From Parachlamydiales bacterium (GTDB lineage: Bacteria; Chlamydiota; Chlamydiia; Chlamydiales; Rhabdochlamydiaceae), in the NCBI GenBank assembly GCA_020050965.1, contig JAGVJV010000064.1, positions 1 to 5,587 on the forward strand: a stretch of DNA of 5,587 bases. Reading direction: 5' to 3'. The position numbers and the translations under genes are program-made. Shown in pieces: positions 1-5,231 of the stretch (its first letter is position 1; the number at the start of each line of letters is the position of its first letter). The notes under the pieces are model-generated. The model saw only the letters and a program-made list of their open reading frames with translations. It was not told the DNA's origin and ran no database searches.

Positions 1-821
1 ATATCGGCATGTTTAATATGCGCTTCTAAGGTTTGTACTATCCCTTCAGCGGAAATCCCCACCTGAATATTTTTTCTACGATCGTAGGCGTAAAGAAGTG
101 CAACGTCTGCTGTCCCAAGAAAATAGAATCCTGAGCACATGATCCAATAACCATCAAGGCCAGCAGCTGCTCCAATAGAAGAATAACTAAGTGTCGTCTG
201 TTGCCTGTCGACAAGGGTTGTTCCACTGCGGGTGAGCTCTTGCTCAATTTTCATATCCCGATCTAGCCATTTTAACCCAAGAAAGGGGCTAAGAATGACT
301 CTTTGTCCAAGATAGTTTGGCCGCTGAACTCTAAGTCCAACGATATCGTAGTTGAAGTCTGATTTGTTATCGATCGAGCTATAAATGGGAGTATTAAAAA
401 AGCCTAAAGTCGATGTGATGAGATTGGGGGCGGCAATCGAATTTGTCTTTTTAAACGAGTGATGGTACCAAATGTAATCAGCACTCATAACCCAATCATC
501 AAAGTTGTGTAATGTCATCCCCAGACCGACGCGAAAGGCAGGGCGATATCCCATTTTGTGAGCAATTTTGAGCTGCGTGCTGCCAAGCGGAGTTCCCTCA
601 AACGTCAATGCAACCCAGCAAGTGGCTCGGAGGGGAGTCCAGTAGAGAAATTCACCAAATGTGAAAACGTTCCATGCGCATTCTAACTCAGGACCTGCAT
701 ATGCGGAATAGATTGCACATGCATCGCACAGGGGCTCACCTGGTACATATTCTGGCATGCAACAATCTTCAGCAAGCAGGGAAAGGCTTGCAAATAGTCC
801 TGCAGCAATATAGCTTTTCAT
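1..821 (-). CDS. MOMP-like / Lpg1974-type outer membrane beta-barrel protein, 3' end beyond window
   Basis: The frame is open from an ATG at 821 to the window edge: 273 codons with no stop, so the C-terminus is missing. Residues 1-17 (MKSYIAAGLFASLSLLA) read as a signal peptide, with likely cleavage before ED and a Cys-Cys pair. A typical barrel-family start follows at residues 54-61 (TFGEFLYW), then many alternating aromatic/hydrophobic stretches such as residues 111-118 and 177-186, as expected of beta strands. This matches the pore-forming outer membrane family shared by Legionella MOMP-like proteins and environmental chlamydiae; in the latter such genes are often multiplied. Seven cysteines are visible (20, 21, 32, 35, 48, 68, 229), five of them within the first 48 residues, which fits a disulfide-linked chlamydial envelope. 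A weak GGTAGG lies 8 nt before the ATG. Family call is by pattern; the pore role is inferred. Confidence 0.75.
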   Translation of the reverse strand, partial: MKSYIAAGLFASLSLLAEDCCMPEYVPGEPLCDACAIYSAYAGPELECAWNVFTFGEFLYWTPLRATCWVALTFEGTPLGSTQLKIAHKMGYRPAFRVGLGMTLHNFDDWVMSADYIWYHHSFKKTNSIAAPNLITSTLGFFNTPIYSSIDNKSDFNYDIVGLRVQRPNYLGQRVILSPFLGLKWLDRDMKIEQELTRSGTTLVDRQQTTLSYSSIGAAAGLDGYWIMCSGFYFLGTADVALLYAYDRRKNIQVGISAEGIVQTLEAHIKHAD

Positions 822-857
822 CAATCGTACCTACCAAAAAAATAAATAATAAGATGT

Positions 858-887
858 AGGATATGAAATTTTTTGGATTGATGTCAA
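858..887 (-). promoter_or_regulatory. sigma70-like promoter for the outer membrane protein gene
   Basis: Read on the minus strand, a perfect TTGACA (887-882) is followed by an 18-nt AT-rich spacer and TATCCT (863-858; 4 of 6 consensus). The -35 box overlaps the TGA stop of the upstream phosphatase gene. The predicted start of transcription is near 851, giving a leader of about 30 nt. Chlamydial sigma66 recognises sigma70-like boxes. The site suggests the outer membrane gene is transcribed separately from pnp and the phosphatase gene. No terminator hairpin is visible in 822-883, so some read-through remains possible. Confidence 0.55.
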
Positions 888-1453
888 ATTAATTTCAGTT
901 GATTCTCAGAATAGATAAATGTGACCACTTGTCCGTTTTGGATCTTTGTTGTCGACCAGTCATAATTGGCGAGGTGGACGAGAAGTGCCCGGATGACGCC
1001 GCCGTGGGTGACAACGAGGACATCTTGGTCTTGGTGCTTTTGTGCGATGAGTTCAAGAGTGGGGAGAACGCGCTGGATCACTTCAAAGCCCGATTCCATA
1101 TCGGGGACGATTTTATGATGTAGGGTTATCTGATTATTCTCTTGGTGTGTTCCAAATTCTGCTTCAATCTCGGCAAGTGTTTTACCTTCTAAGCAACCAT
1201 AACAGGTCTCTCGAAGTTCTGAGAAGGCAATAATCGTATGTTCCCGATCACCTTTGATGATCTCAGCAGTCTCATATGCTCGCTTTAGATCAGATGAATA
1301 GATCCCGGCAAAGGTCTTGTTGCTCAGAGTTGCTTTCGCATCGAGAGCCTGAAGACGCCCCCTCTCGTTGAGGGGGATGTCTTGTGAACCTTGGTAACGC
1401 TTTTCAACATTCCAATCGGTTTGTCCGTGCCGAATGAGATGCAGTCTGGCCAT
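884..1453 (-). CDS. histidine phosphatase superfamily protein (phosphoglycerate mutase/CobC-like)
   Basis: This is a complete 189-residue member of the branch-1 histidine phosphatases. The phosphohistidine motif LIRHGQTDWN starts at residue 6 (R8, H9 as nucleophile). Further core residues are R58 in SSDLKRAYETA, the probable general acid E82 in LRETCYGCLEG, and the second histidine H150 in VVTHGG. All catalytic positions are present, so it should be active, probably in the cytosol since no signal peptide is seen. The substrate cannot be read from sequence: the E82 arrangement is closest to alpha-ribazole phosphatase (CobC) and broad-specificity GpmB-like enzymes. The start ATG is 10 nt after the pnp stop, with short AGG-containing matches just upstream, so it is very likely co-transcribed with pnp. 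Length is slightly under the usual 200 residues. Confidence 0.88.
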   Translation of the reverse strand: MARLHLIRHGQTDWNVEKRYQGSQDIPLNERGRLQALDAKATLSNKTFAGIYSSDLKRAYETAEIIKGDREHTIIAFSELRETCYGCLEGKTLAEIEAEFGTHQENNQITLHHKIVPDMESGFEVIQRVLPTLELIAQKHQDQDVLVVTHGGVIRALLVHLANYDWSTTKIQNGQVVTFIYSENQLKLI

Positions 1454-1463
1454 AGCCTAATGC

Positions 1464-3566
1464 CTATTTTTTAGCAGGAGCGGGAAGCAGCGCTTTGTGG
1501 CTCAGGCGGATTTTGCCTTCCTTGCTGACCTCAAGCACTTTAACTTCTAGTTCTTGCCCTTCTTTGAATCCAGCTTTGCGGACATCTTCGACGCGCTCGT
1601 GAGAGAGTTCGGAGATGTGGCAGAGTCCTTCCTGGCCGTAGATCGCAACGAAGACTCCAAAGGCGACAATCGAGACGATTTTCCCTTTATAGACTTTGCC
1701 CTCTTCTACTTCGGCAGTGAGGTCGTGGATGATCTTTTTGGCTTTTTCCATTGCTTCATGCGAAGTTGCTGTGATGCTGACAATTCCGGTGTCGTCGATG
1801 TTGATCTCTGCTCCGGTCTCTTCGACGATCGCGCGGATCTGTTTTCCTCCTGGCCCAATGACGACGCCAATTTTGCTCGGCTTGACTTGAACGGTGTCGA
1901 TGCGAGGAGCATAAGGGGAGAGGTGCTGATTGGGTTTAGGACAAGCTTCGAGCATTTTATGGAGGATATGGATCCGTCCTTCTTTAGCTTGAGCAAGCGC
2001 AGCCTTCATGATGTGGTGGGTAATCCCTTCGATCTTGATGTCGAGCTGGAAAGCAGTGATCCCGGTGTCATTTCCGGCCACTTTGAAATCCATATCGCCA
2101 AGCGCATCTTCTGCGCCTAGGATGTCGGAGAGGATCGCATAGCGGTCACCCTCGAGGATCAGTCCCATGGCGATTCCGGCGATGGGATGCTTAATCGGAA
2201 TACCCGCATCCATCATCGATAGGCATCCGCCGCAGACCGAGGCCATAGAGGAGGAGCCGTTTGATTCAGTGATATTGGACTCAATACGAATGACGTAGGG
2301 GAAAGATTCGCGTGCAGGCAGAGTGGCTGCGAGCGCTCTTTCAGCTAACTTGCCGTGGCCAATTTCTCTTCGTCCGGGAGCTCCAAATCTGCCAACTTCG
2401 CCCACAGAGGATGGGGGGAAGAAGTATTGAAGATAGAAACGGCGACCACCTTCTCCATCGAGCGATTCATACCTCTGGGCCATTGTTTCGCCACCGAGGG
2501 TGGTGACGCAAAGGGCTTGGGTCTCGCCTCGTGTGAAGACTGAGCTTCCATGTGTTCTTGGGAGATAGCTCATGTCAACTGTAATAGGACGTACTTCGTC
2601 GGTGCGGCGGCCATCGGAGCGGACTTTTTCAGTGAGGATCATCTCCCGCATGATATTTGCCTGCAGTTTCTTAAAGGCAATTCCCACTTCCATTTTAGGA
2701 TGGCTTGGATCGCCTTCATCGGAACAAAGTTTGGCATAGAGGCCATCTTTAATGGTGTCGACTGCCTTTTCTCGTTCTTTTTTGCTCGCGATGCGGAGCG
2801 CTTTTTCTAGGTCGGCCTTAGCGAATGTACCTACTTCCGTAGCGATCTCTTCTGAGGAGAATAGGAGTGTGTCCATTTTCTTAGGTTTACCAATGAGGTT
2901 TTGCCAGTCGCTGAGCTTGCGGCAAATCTCTTGGATCGCTTTATGTCCTTCTTCAATAGCTTCAAGGAGTTGCTCTTCGGTGAGGAAATCGGCAAATCCT
3001 TCGATCATCAGAATCGCTTCTTCGGTTCCGGCCATCATCAAATCGAGACGCGATTTTTCCATCTCTTGACGCGTTGGGTTAATGATGAATCGCTCGCCCA
3101 CAAGGCCCACTTGAACTCCTGCCACCGGTTTCACTAGTGGAATATCAGAGATTACTAGGGCGGCCGATGCGGCGCAAATAGCTAGAGGATCAGGGACATG
3201 GGTGCCATCATAAGAGAGGACGTAAGTCAAAATTTGAAGATCGTGGTGATAGCCATCGGGGAACATTGGACGGATCGGACGGTCGATCAAACGGCTTGTC
3301 AAAATTTCTTTTTCTGTAGGGCGCCCTTCTCTTTTCAGGTATCCGCCAAGGGTTTTGCCTGTTGAGGAAAATTTTTCTTGGTAATCGACTTTTAAGGGGA
3401 GAAAATCGATGTCGGGTAAGGGCTGAGGGGAGGCGCAAGCCGTTGCCATGAGCATGGTGTCGCCTGATCGGACGATGACTGAGCCATTAGCGTGCCGGGC
3501 AATTTTGCCTGTTTCAAAGGTAATTTCTCTGCCGCCGACTGATGCTGACATTGTGTGTTTATTCAT
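1464..3566 (-). CDS. pnp: polyribonucleotide nucleotidyltransferase (PNPase)
   Basis: A 700-residue, full-length PNPase, the phosphate-dependent 3'-to-5' exoribonuclease that degrades mRNA as a trimer and can also add tails. Domain order: first RNase PH core (about 13-145, with the GGYLKREGRP loop at 74-83), alpha-helical linker (about 150-300), second RNase PH core (about 320-460, including FTRGETQAL at 344-352), KH domain (about 555-615, GPGG at 571-574) and S1 domain (about 622-692). The catalytic signature AEDALGDMDFKVAG holds D487, D493 and K495, which correspond to E. coli D486, D492 and K494. The start is supported by AGGAG 4 nt before the ATG; a second ATG five codons in is less well placed. 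The gene lies downstream of rpsO, as in many bacteria, but a terminator and its own putative promoters separate them. Confidence 0.98.
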   Translation of the reverse strand: MNKHTMSASVGGREITFETGKIARHANGSVIVRSGDTMLMATACASPQPLPDIDFLPLKVDYQEKFSSTGKTLGGYLKREGRPTEKEILTSRLIDRPIRPMFPDGYHHDLQILTYVLSYDGTHVPDPLAICAASAALVISDIPLVKPVAGVQVGLVGERFIINPTRQEMEKSRLDLMMAGTEEAILMIEGFADFLTEEQLLEAIEEGHKAIQEICRKLSDWQNLIGKPKKMDTLLFSSEEIATEVGTFAKADLEKALRIASKKEREKAVDTIKDGLYAKLCSDEGDPSHPKMEVGIAFKKLQANIMREMILTEKVRSDGRRTDEVRPITVDMSYLPRTHGSSVFTRGETQALCVTTLGGETMAQRYESLDGEGGRRFYLQYFFPPSSVGEVGRFGAPGRREIGHGKLAERALAATLPARESFPYVIRIESNITESNGSSSMASVCGGCLSMMDAGIPIKHPIAGIAMGLILEGDRYAILSDILGAEDALGDMDFKVAGNDTGITAFQLDIKIEGITHHIMKAALAQAKEGRIHILHKMLEACPKPNQHLSPYAPRIDTVQVKPSKIGVVIGPGGKQIRAIVEETGAEINIDDTGIVSITATSHEAMEKAKKIIHDLTAEVEEGKVYKGKIVSIVAFGVFVAIYGQEGLCHISELSHERVEDVRKAGFKEGQELEVKVLEVSKEGKIRLSHKALLPAPAKK

Positions 3567-3596
3567 AAAACTCCTAAATTTATTTGGTTGATTCGG

Positions 3597-3625
3597 AGGA
3601 TAAACTGACCAGTGCTGGAGAACAA
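3597..3625 (-). promoter_or_regulatory. possible second (proximal) promoter of pnp
   Basis: On the minus strand TTGTTC (3625-3620), a 17-nt spacer and TATCCT (3602-3597) form a weaker sigma70-like pair. The -10 hexamer is identical to the one assigned to the outer membrane gene. It would start transcription about 25 nt before the pnp ATG. The -35 match is only 3 of 6, so this is a tentative alternative to the distal promoter. Confidence 0.25.
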
Positions 3626-3679
3626 AATTTTTGATCTACAGGACAGGGCATTCTATCCTTCCGAGGTTTTCATTAATAG

Positions 3680-3708
3680 AGAATAGCACGTAAGTGACTT
3701 TTGGACAA
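3680..3708 (-). promoter_or_regulatory. putative promoter for the pnp-phosphatase transcript
   Basis: On the minus strand TTGTCC (3708-3703; 4 of 6) is followed by exactly 17 nt and TATTCT (3685-3680; 4 of 6). TGC directly before the -10 hexamer makes an extended -10. The -35 box touches the T-rich tail of the rpsO terminator. Transcription would begin near 3673, leaving a leader of roughly 107 nt before the pnp ATG. This supports pnp being transcribed independently of rpsO, in contrast to the partial read-through known in E. coli. Confidence 0.45.
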
Positions 3709-3736
3709 AGTAAAAGGCGAACTCGCGTTCGCCTTT
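3707..3736 (-). terminator. intrinsic terminator after rpsO
   Basis: A perfect 10-bp stem (arms 3736-3727 and 3722-3713; core GGCGAAC with GTTCGCC) closes a GCGA tetraloop of the stable GNRA type. On the minus strand it is followed by a T-rich tail (TTTTACTTT counted from the end of the stem). It begins 30 nt after the rpsO stop codon. The stem is also perfect on the plus strand, but no gene reads into it from that side. It should end most rpsO transcripts before pnp. Confidence 0.85.
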
Positions 3737-3766
3737 CATTAAGAAATTGTGAAGATTGCGTGAGAA

Positions 3767-4036
3767 TTATTTGCGCAGGTTTAATTTTCCGATAAGAACT
3801 TGGTAGCGCTTAGTGTCGGTGGAATTTAAATAATCCAATAGTTTGCGCCGCTGTCCGACAAGCTTGAGCAAGGCCAAGCGTGAGCTGTGGTCCTTGGGGG
3901 CAAGCTTGAGGTGTTCAGTCAGCTCAGCAATCCGCTCAGTTAAAATCGCGATTTGGACGTCGGCAGAACCTGTGTCTTTCTCGTGTAACTGAAACTTTTT
4001 TGTGATTTCTTCCTTTGTGCCTTTATCGAGTGACAT
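3767..4036 (-). CDS. rpsO: 30S ribosomal protein S15
   Basis: The 89-residue product has exactly the usual length of bacterial S15, which binds 16S rRNA early in assembly of the 30S platform and contributes to a bridge with the 50S subunit. Family hallmarks are visible: DTGSADVQIAILTERI at 21-36, the rRNA-contacting KDHSSR at 48-53, and LVGQRRKLLDYL at 58-69. SRLALL replaces the SRRGLL seen in E. coli; this resembles the chlamydial form as I remember it. A strong AAAGGAG lies 8 nt before the ATG, so the start is secure. It is apparently a single-gene unit, with a promoter in the divergent region behind it and an intrinsic terminator ahead of pnp. Confidence 0.98.
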   Translation of the reverse strand: MSLDKGTKEEITKKFQLHEKDTGSADVQIAILTERIAELTEHLKLAPKDHSSRLALLKLVGQRRKLLDYLNSTDTKRYQVLIGKLNLRK

Positions 4037-4037
4037 T

Positions 4038-4052
4038 TAAAGATCTCCTTTA
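4038..4052 (-). promoter_or_regulatory. small hairpin around the rpsO ribosome binding site
   Basis: On the minus strand, UAAAG and CUUUA can pair (5 bp) around the loop GAGAU. The G of the 5' arm and the loop together contain the GGAG Shine-Dalgarno core, and the stem ends 1 nt before the ATG. It is AU-rich and weak. Because S15 is known to repress its own translation through leader structures in several bacteria, the element is noted, but regulation here is only an inference. Confidence 0.25.
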
Positions 4053-4083
4053 GAAATAAAAATATCTTATGCAATTAAACATT

Positions 4084-4112
4084 ATTGTAATCAAATCAAA
4101 ATTTCAAATCAA
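4084..4112 (-). promoter_or_regulatory. promoter of rpsO
   Basis: On the minus strand TTGATT (4112-4107; 4 of 6) and TACAAT (4089-4084; 5 of 6) are separated by exactly 17 nt. Predicted transcription starts near 4077, giving a leader of about 40 nt to the rpsO ATG. It faces away from the tadA promoter, whose -35 box begins 25 nt further on. Confidence 0.6.
4091..4112 (+). repeat. 9-bp direct repeat within the rpsO promoter
   Basis: TCAAATCAA occurs at 4091-4099 and again, unchanged, at 4104-4112, an offset of 13 bp. One copy sits in the spacer and the other covers the -35 box of the proposed rpsO promoter. It could be a binding site for a regulator or chance in AT-rich DNA. Confidence 0.4.
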
Positions 4113-4137
4113 TGACAAAGTGAAATGTGCATGGATC

Positions 4138-4166
4138 TTGTCAATTGCAAAGCTTCATGATACCAT
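4138..4166 (+). promoter_or_regulatory. promoter of the tadA transcript
   Basis: TTGTCA (4138-4143; 5 of 6), a 17-nt spacer and TACCAT (4161-4166; 4 of 6) with TGA immediately before it form an extended -10 promoter. The predicted start near 4173 lies 25 nt before the ATG at 4198. This excludes the upstream in-frame ATG at 4069 as the usual start. Confidence 0.55.
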
Positions 4167-4197
4167 AACGGAACAATTAATTCCAAGCGCTATTTCG

Positions 4198-4668
4198 ATG
4201 ACACTAGATGATGAAAATTTTATGCTAGAGGCCCTTATCGAGGCAAAAAAAGCTTTTGCTCGGGAAGAGGTACCCGTCGGTGCTGTTCTCGTCTATGACA
4301 GAAGGATTATTGCACGGGGGCACAATTTAGTGGAAGCAGATCAGAGTGCTGCAGCCCATGCTGAATTAATCTGTCTGCAAGAAGGGGCGAAGATTCTCGG
4401 CAATTGGCGCCTCTTAGACTGCACCTTATATTGCACGTTGGAGCCTTGCCCTATGTGTGCTGGTGCGATGGCCCTTTTTCGAATCAAACGATTGGTCTAC
4501 GGGGCGCCGGATTTGCGCCACGGGGCTCATGGCACCGTTTTCAATGTGCTCAATACGCCCCATCCGATCCATCAAGTGGAGGTTGAAGGGGGCTGCTTGG
4601 CTGAAGATGCAAAGGGATTGATGAAAGAGTTCTTTATGAAAAGGAGGAAGAGTGGAAGCGTTATTTGA
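4198..4668 (+). CDS. tadA: tRNA-specific adenosine deaminase TadA
   Basis: From the ATG at 4198 the product has 156 residues, typical for TadA, which converts adenine to inosine at wobble position 34 of tRNA-Arg(ACG). The cytidine/deoxycytidylate-deaminase fold is clear: EEVPVGAVLV at 23-32, HAE with zinc ligand H54 and proton-shuttling E56, and LEPCPMCAGAM at 81-91 with zinc ligands C84 and C87. The reading frame stays open upstream to an ATG at 4069, but the extra 43 residues show no family similarity and would span the proposed promoter. The shorter start also matches the usual family N-terminus (a short acidic lead, then FMxEAL). No good Shine-Dalgarno precedes 4198; an ATG at 4222 is an alternative. 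It heads a plus-strand cluster running to prfA. Confidence 0.95.
   Translation: MTLDDENFMLEALIEAKKAFAREEVPVGAVLVYDRRIIARGHNLVEADQSAAAHAELICLQEGAKILGNWRLLDCTLYCTLEPCPMCAGAMALFRIKRLVYGAPDLRHGAHGTVFNVLNTPHPIHQVEVEGGCLAEDAKGLMKEFFMKRRKSGSVI
4642..4647 (+). promoter_or_regulatory. strong ribosome binding site inside the tadA 3' end
   Basis: AGGAGG lies 4 nt before a GTG at 4652, within the last codons of tadA. This near-perfect site is what supports the short overlapping ORF being translated, and it decides the GTG start. Confidence 0.7.
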
Positions 4669-4861
4669 AGAATTGGTAAAGCATCAAGAGGAAAAGGTCT
4701 TTAAGTTCGCTCAAAGAATTATTCCCCATATTACTAGGGAGGATATCCTGCAGCCCAATGACTTTCCTGCTTTAGAGAATCATCCCTTATTTAGATACGA
4801 AGAGGGGATTTTGGAAGGGCTAAGAACTGCCCAGATGGCAGTTATGGCTTGTACAAAATAG
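4652..4861 (+). CDS. uncharacterised 69-residue protein, translationally coupled to tadA
   Basis: I do not recognise this protein. It starts at GTG, overlaps the last 17 nt of tadA in another frame, and is preceded by AGGAGG at ideal spacing, so ribosomes finishing tadA could restart here. The N-terminal third (residues 1-24, EALFEELVKHQEEKVFKFAQ...) looks like a charged amphipathic helix. A Pro-containing middle with LQPNDFPALENHPLF at 33-47 follows, and then a probable second helix (GILEGLRTAQMAVMA, 52-66). There is no signal peptide, membrane segment or metal-binding cysteine pair; the only cysteine is C67. It is probably soluble and cytosolic. Its place between tadA and rpmE suggests co-expression with translation genes but gives no function. 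It may be a conserved chlamydial small protein; I cannot confirm that. Confidence 0.75.
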   Translation: MEALFEELVKHQEEKVFKFAQRIIPHITREDILQPNDFPALENHPLFRYEEGILEGLRTAQMAVMACTK

Positions 4862-4877
4862 GCAATCGCGCTATATT
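4849..4877 (+). promoter_or_regulatory. possible internal promoter for rpmE-prfA
   Basis: TATATT (4872-4877; 5 of 6) has TTGTAC (4849-4854; 3 of 6) 17 nt upstream. The pair overlaps the stop codon of the preceding small ORF. Transcription would start near 4884, about 24 nt before the rpmE ATG. The -35 is weak, so rpmE may instead rely on read-through from tadA; no terminator is visible in between. Confidence 0.4.
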
Positions 4878-4907
4878 GTATTACTTTGAAACATTTTTGG
4901 AGTTCCA

Positions 4908-5222
4908 ATGAAAAAAGAAGGCCACCCAGACTATCAGGACGTTTTATTTGTCGACTCTTCCACAGGAACTAAGTTCGTTTGTGGATCGACCCTAAAACCT
5001 AAAGAGAAAGAGGTTTATCAGGGAAAAGAATATCCTGTCTACCGCGTCCCAATCTCTTCTGCATCGCACCCATTCTTCACAGGAAGCAAGCAGCTTGTTG
5101 ACGCTGAAGGGCGTGTCGATAAGTTCCGCAAGCGCTACGCAAAAAAAGAAGAGCAGCAGCCTAAAGAAGAAGAGAAGAAAGCTCCTGCTAAAAAGCCAGC
5201 TAAAAAAGCAGCGAAAAAATAA
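4908..5222 (+). CDS. rpmE: 50S ribosomal protein L31, type B (zinc-independent), with Lys/Ala-rich tail
   Basis: The product has 104 residues. The first 75 or so are L31: HPDYQDVLFVDSSTG at 6-20, FVCGST at 23-28, and SSASHPFFTGSKQLVDAEGRVDKF from residue 50. Only one cysteine (C25) is present, so the four-cysteine zinc site of the other L31 form is absent and this is the type B kind. L31 helps bridge the 50S and 30S subunits. Residues 76-104 form a highly charged, low-complexity tail rich in Lys, Glu, Pro and Ala, ending in PAKKPAKKAAKK, like the tail I remember in chlamydial L31. GGAG stands 5 nt before the ATG. prfA follows after 9 nt, so the two are likely co-transcribed. Type B L31 is often labelled rpmE2. 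Confidence 0.95.
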   Translation: MKKEGHPDYQDVLFVDSSTGTKFVCGSTLKPKEKEVYQGKEYPVYRVPISSASHPFFTGSKQLVDAEGRVDKFRKRYAKKEEQQPKEEEKKAPAKKPAKKAAKK

Positions 5223-5231
5223 TCTCGTATC

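Noticed and set aside
38..247. 69-codon minus-strand frame inside the outer membrane gene
   Set aside because: Same strand, different frame from the long open reading frame carrying a signal peptide and barrel motifs; it is a shadow.
674..859. 61-codon plus-strand frame over the start of the outer membrane gene
   Set aside because: Antisense to the signal-peptide region and promoter, with no motif.
822..883. Terminator after the phosphatase gene
   Set aside because: I found no inverted repeat followed by a T run on the minus strand in this gap.
899..1123. 74-codon plus-strand frame opposite the phosphatase gene
   Set aside because: Antisense to a well-conserved histidine phosphatase, with no independent support.
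1554..2120. 188-codon plus-strand open frame opposite pnp
   Set aside because: It is the complement of the conserved KH/S1 and catalytic coding region of pnp; its product is low-complexity (Phe/Asp-rich) with no recognisable domain, as expected for an antisense shadow.
2312..3137. Several overlapping plus-strand frames of 62-105 codons opposite pnp
   Set aside because: They all lie opposite conserved PNPase sequence, overlap each other, and have no ribosome binding sites or family motifs.
3609..3618. Palindrome CCAGTGCTGG in the pnp leader as an operator or RNase III hairpin
   Set aside because: Only 4 bp on each side around a 2-nt centre, too small to be convincing as a hairpin or binding site.
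3650..3655. TAGAAT (minus strand) as a pnp -10 box
   Set aside because: A 5 of 6 match to the consensus, but no acceptable -35 box at 16-18 nt upstream.
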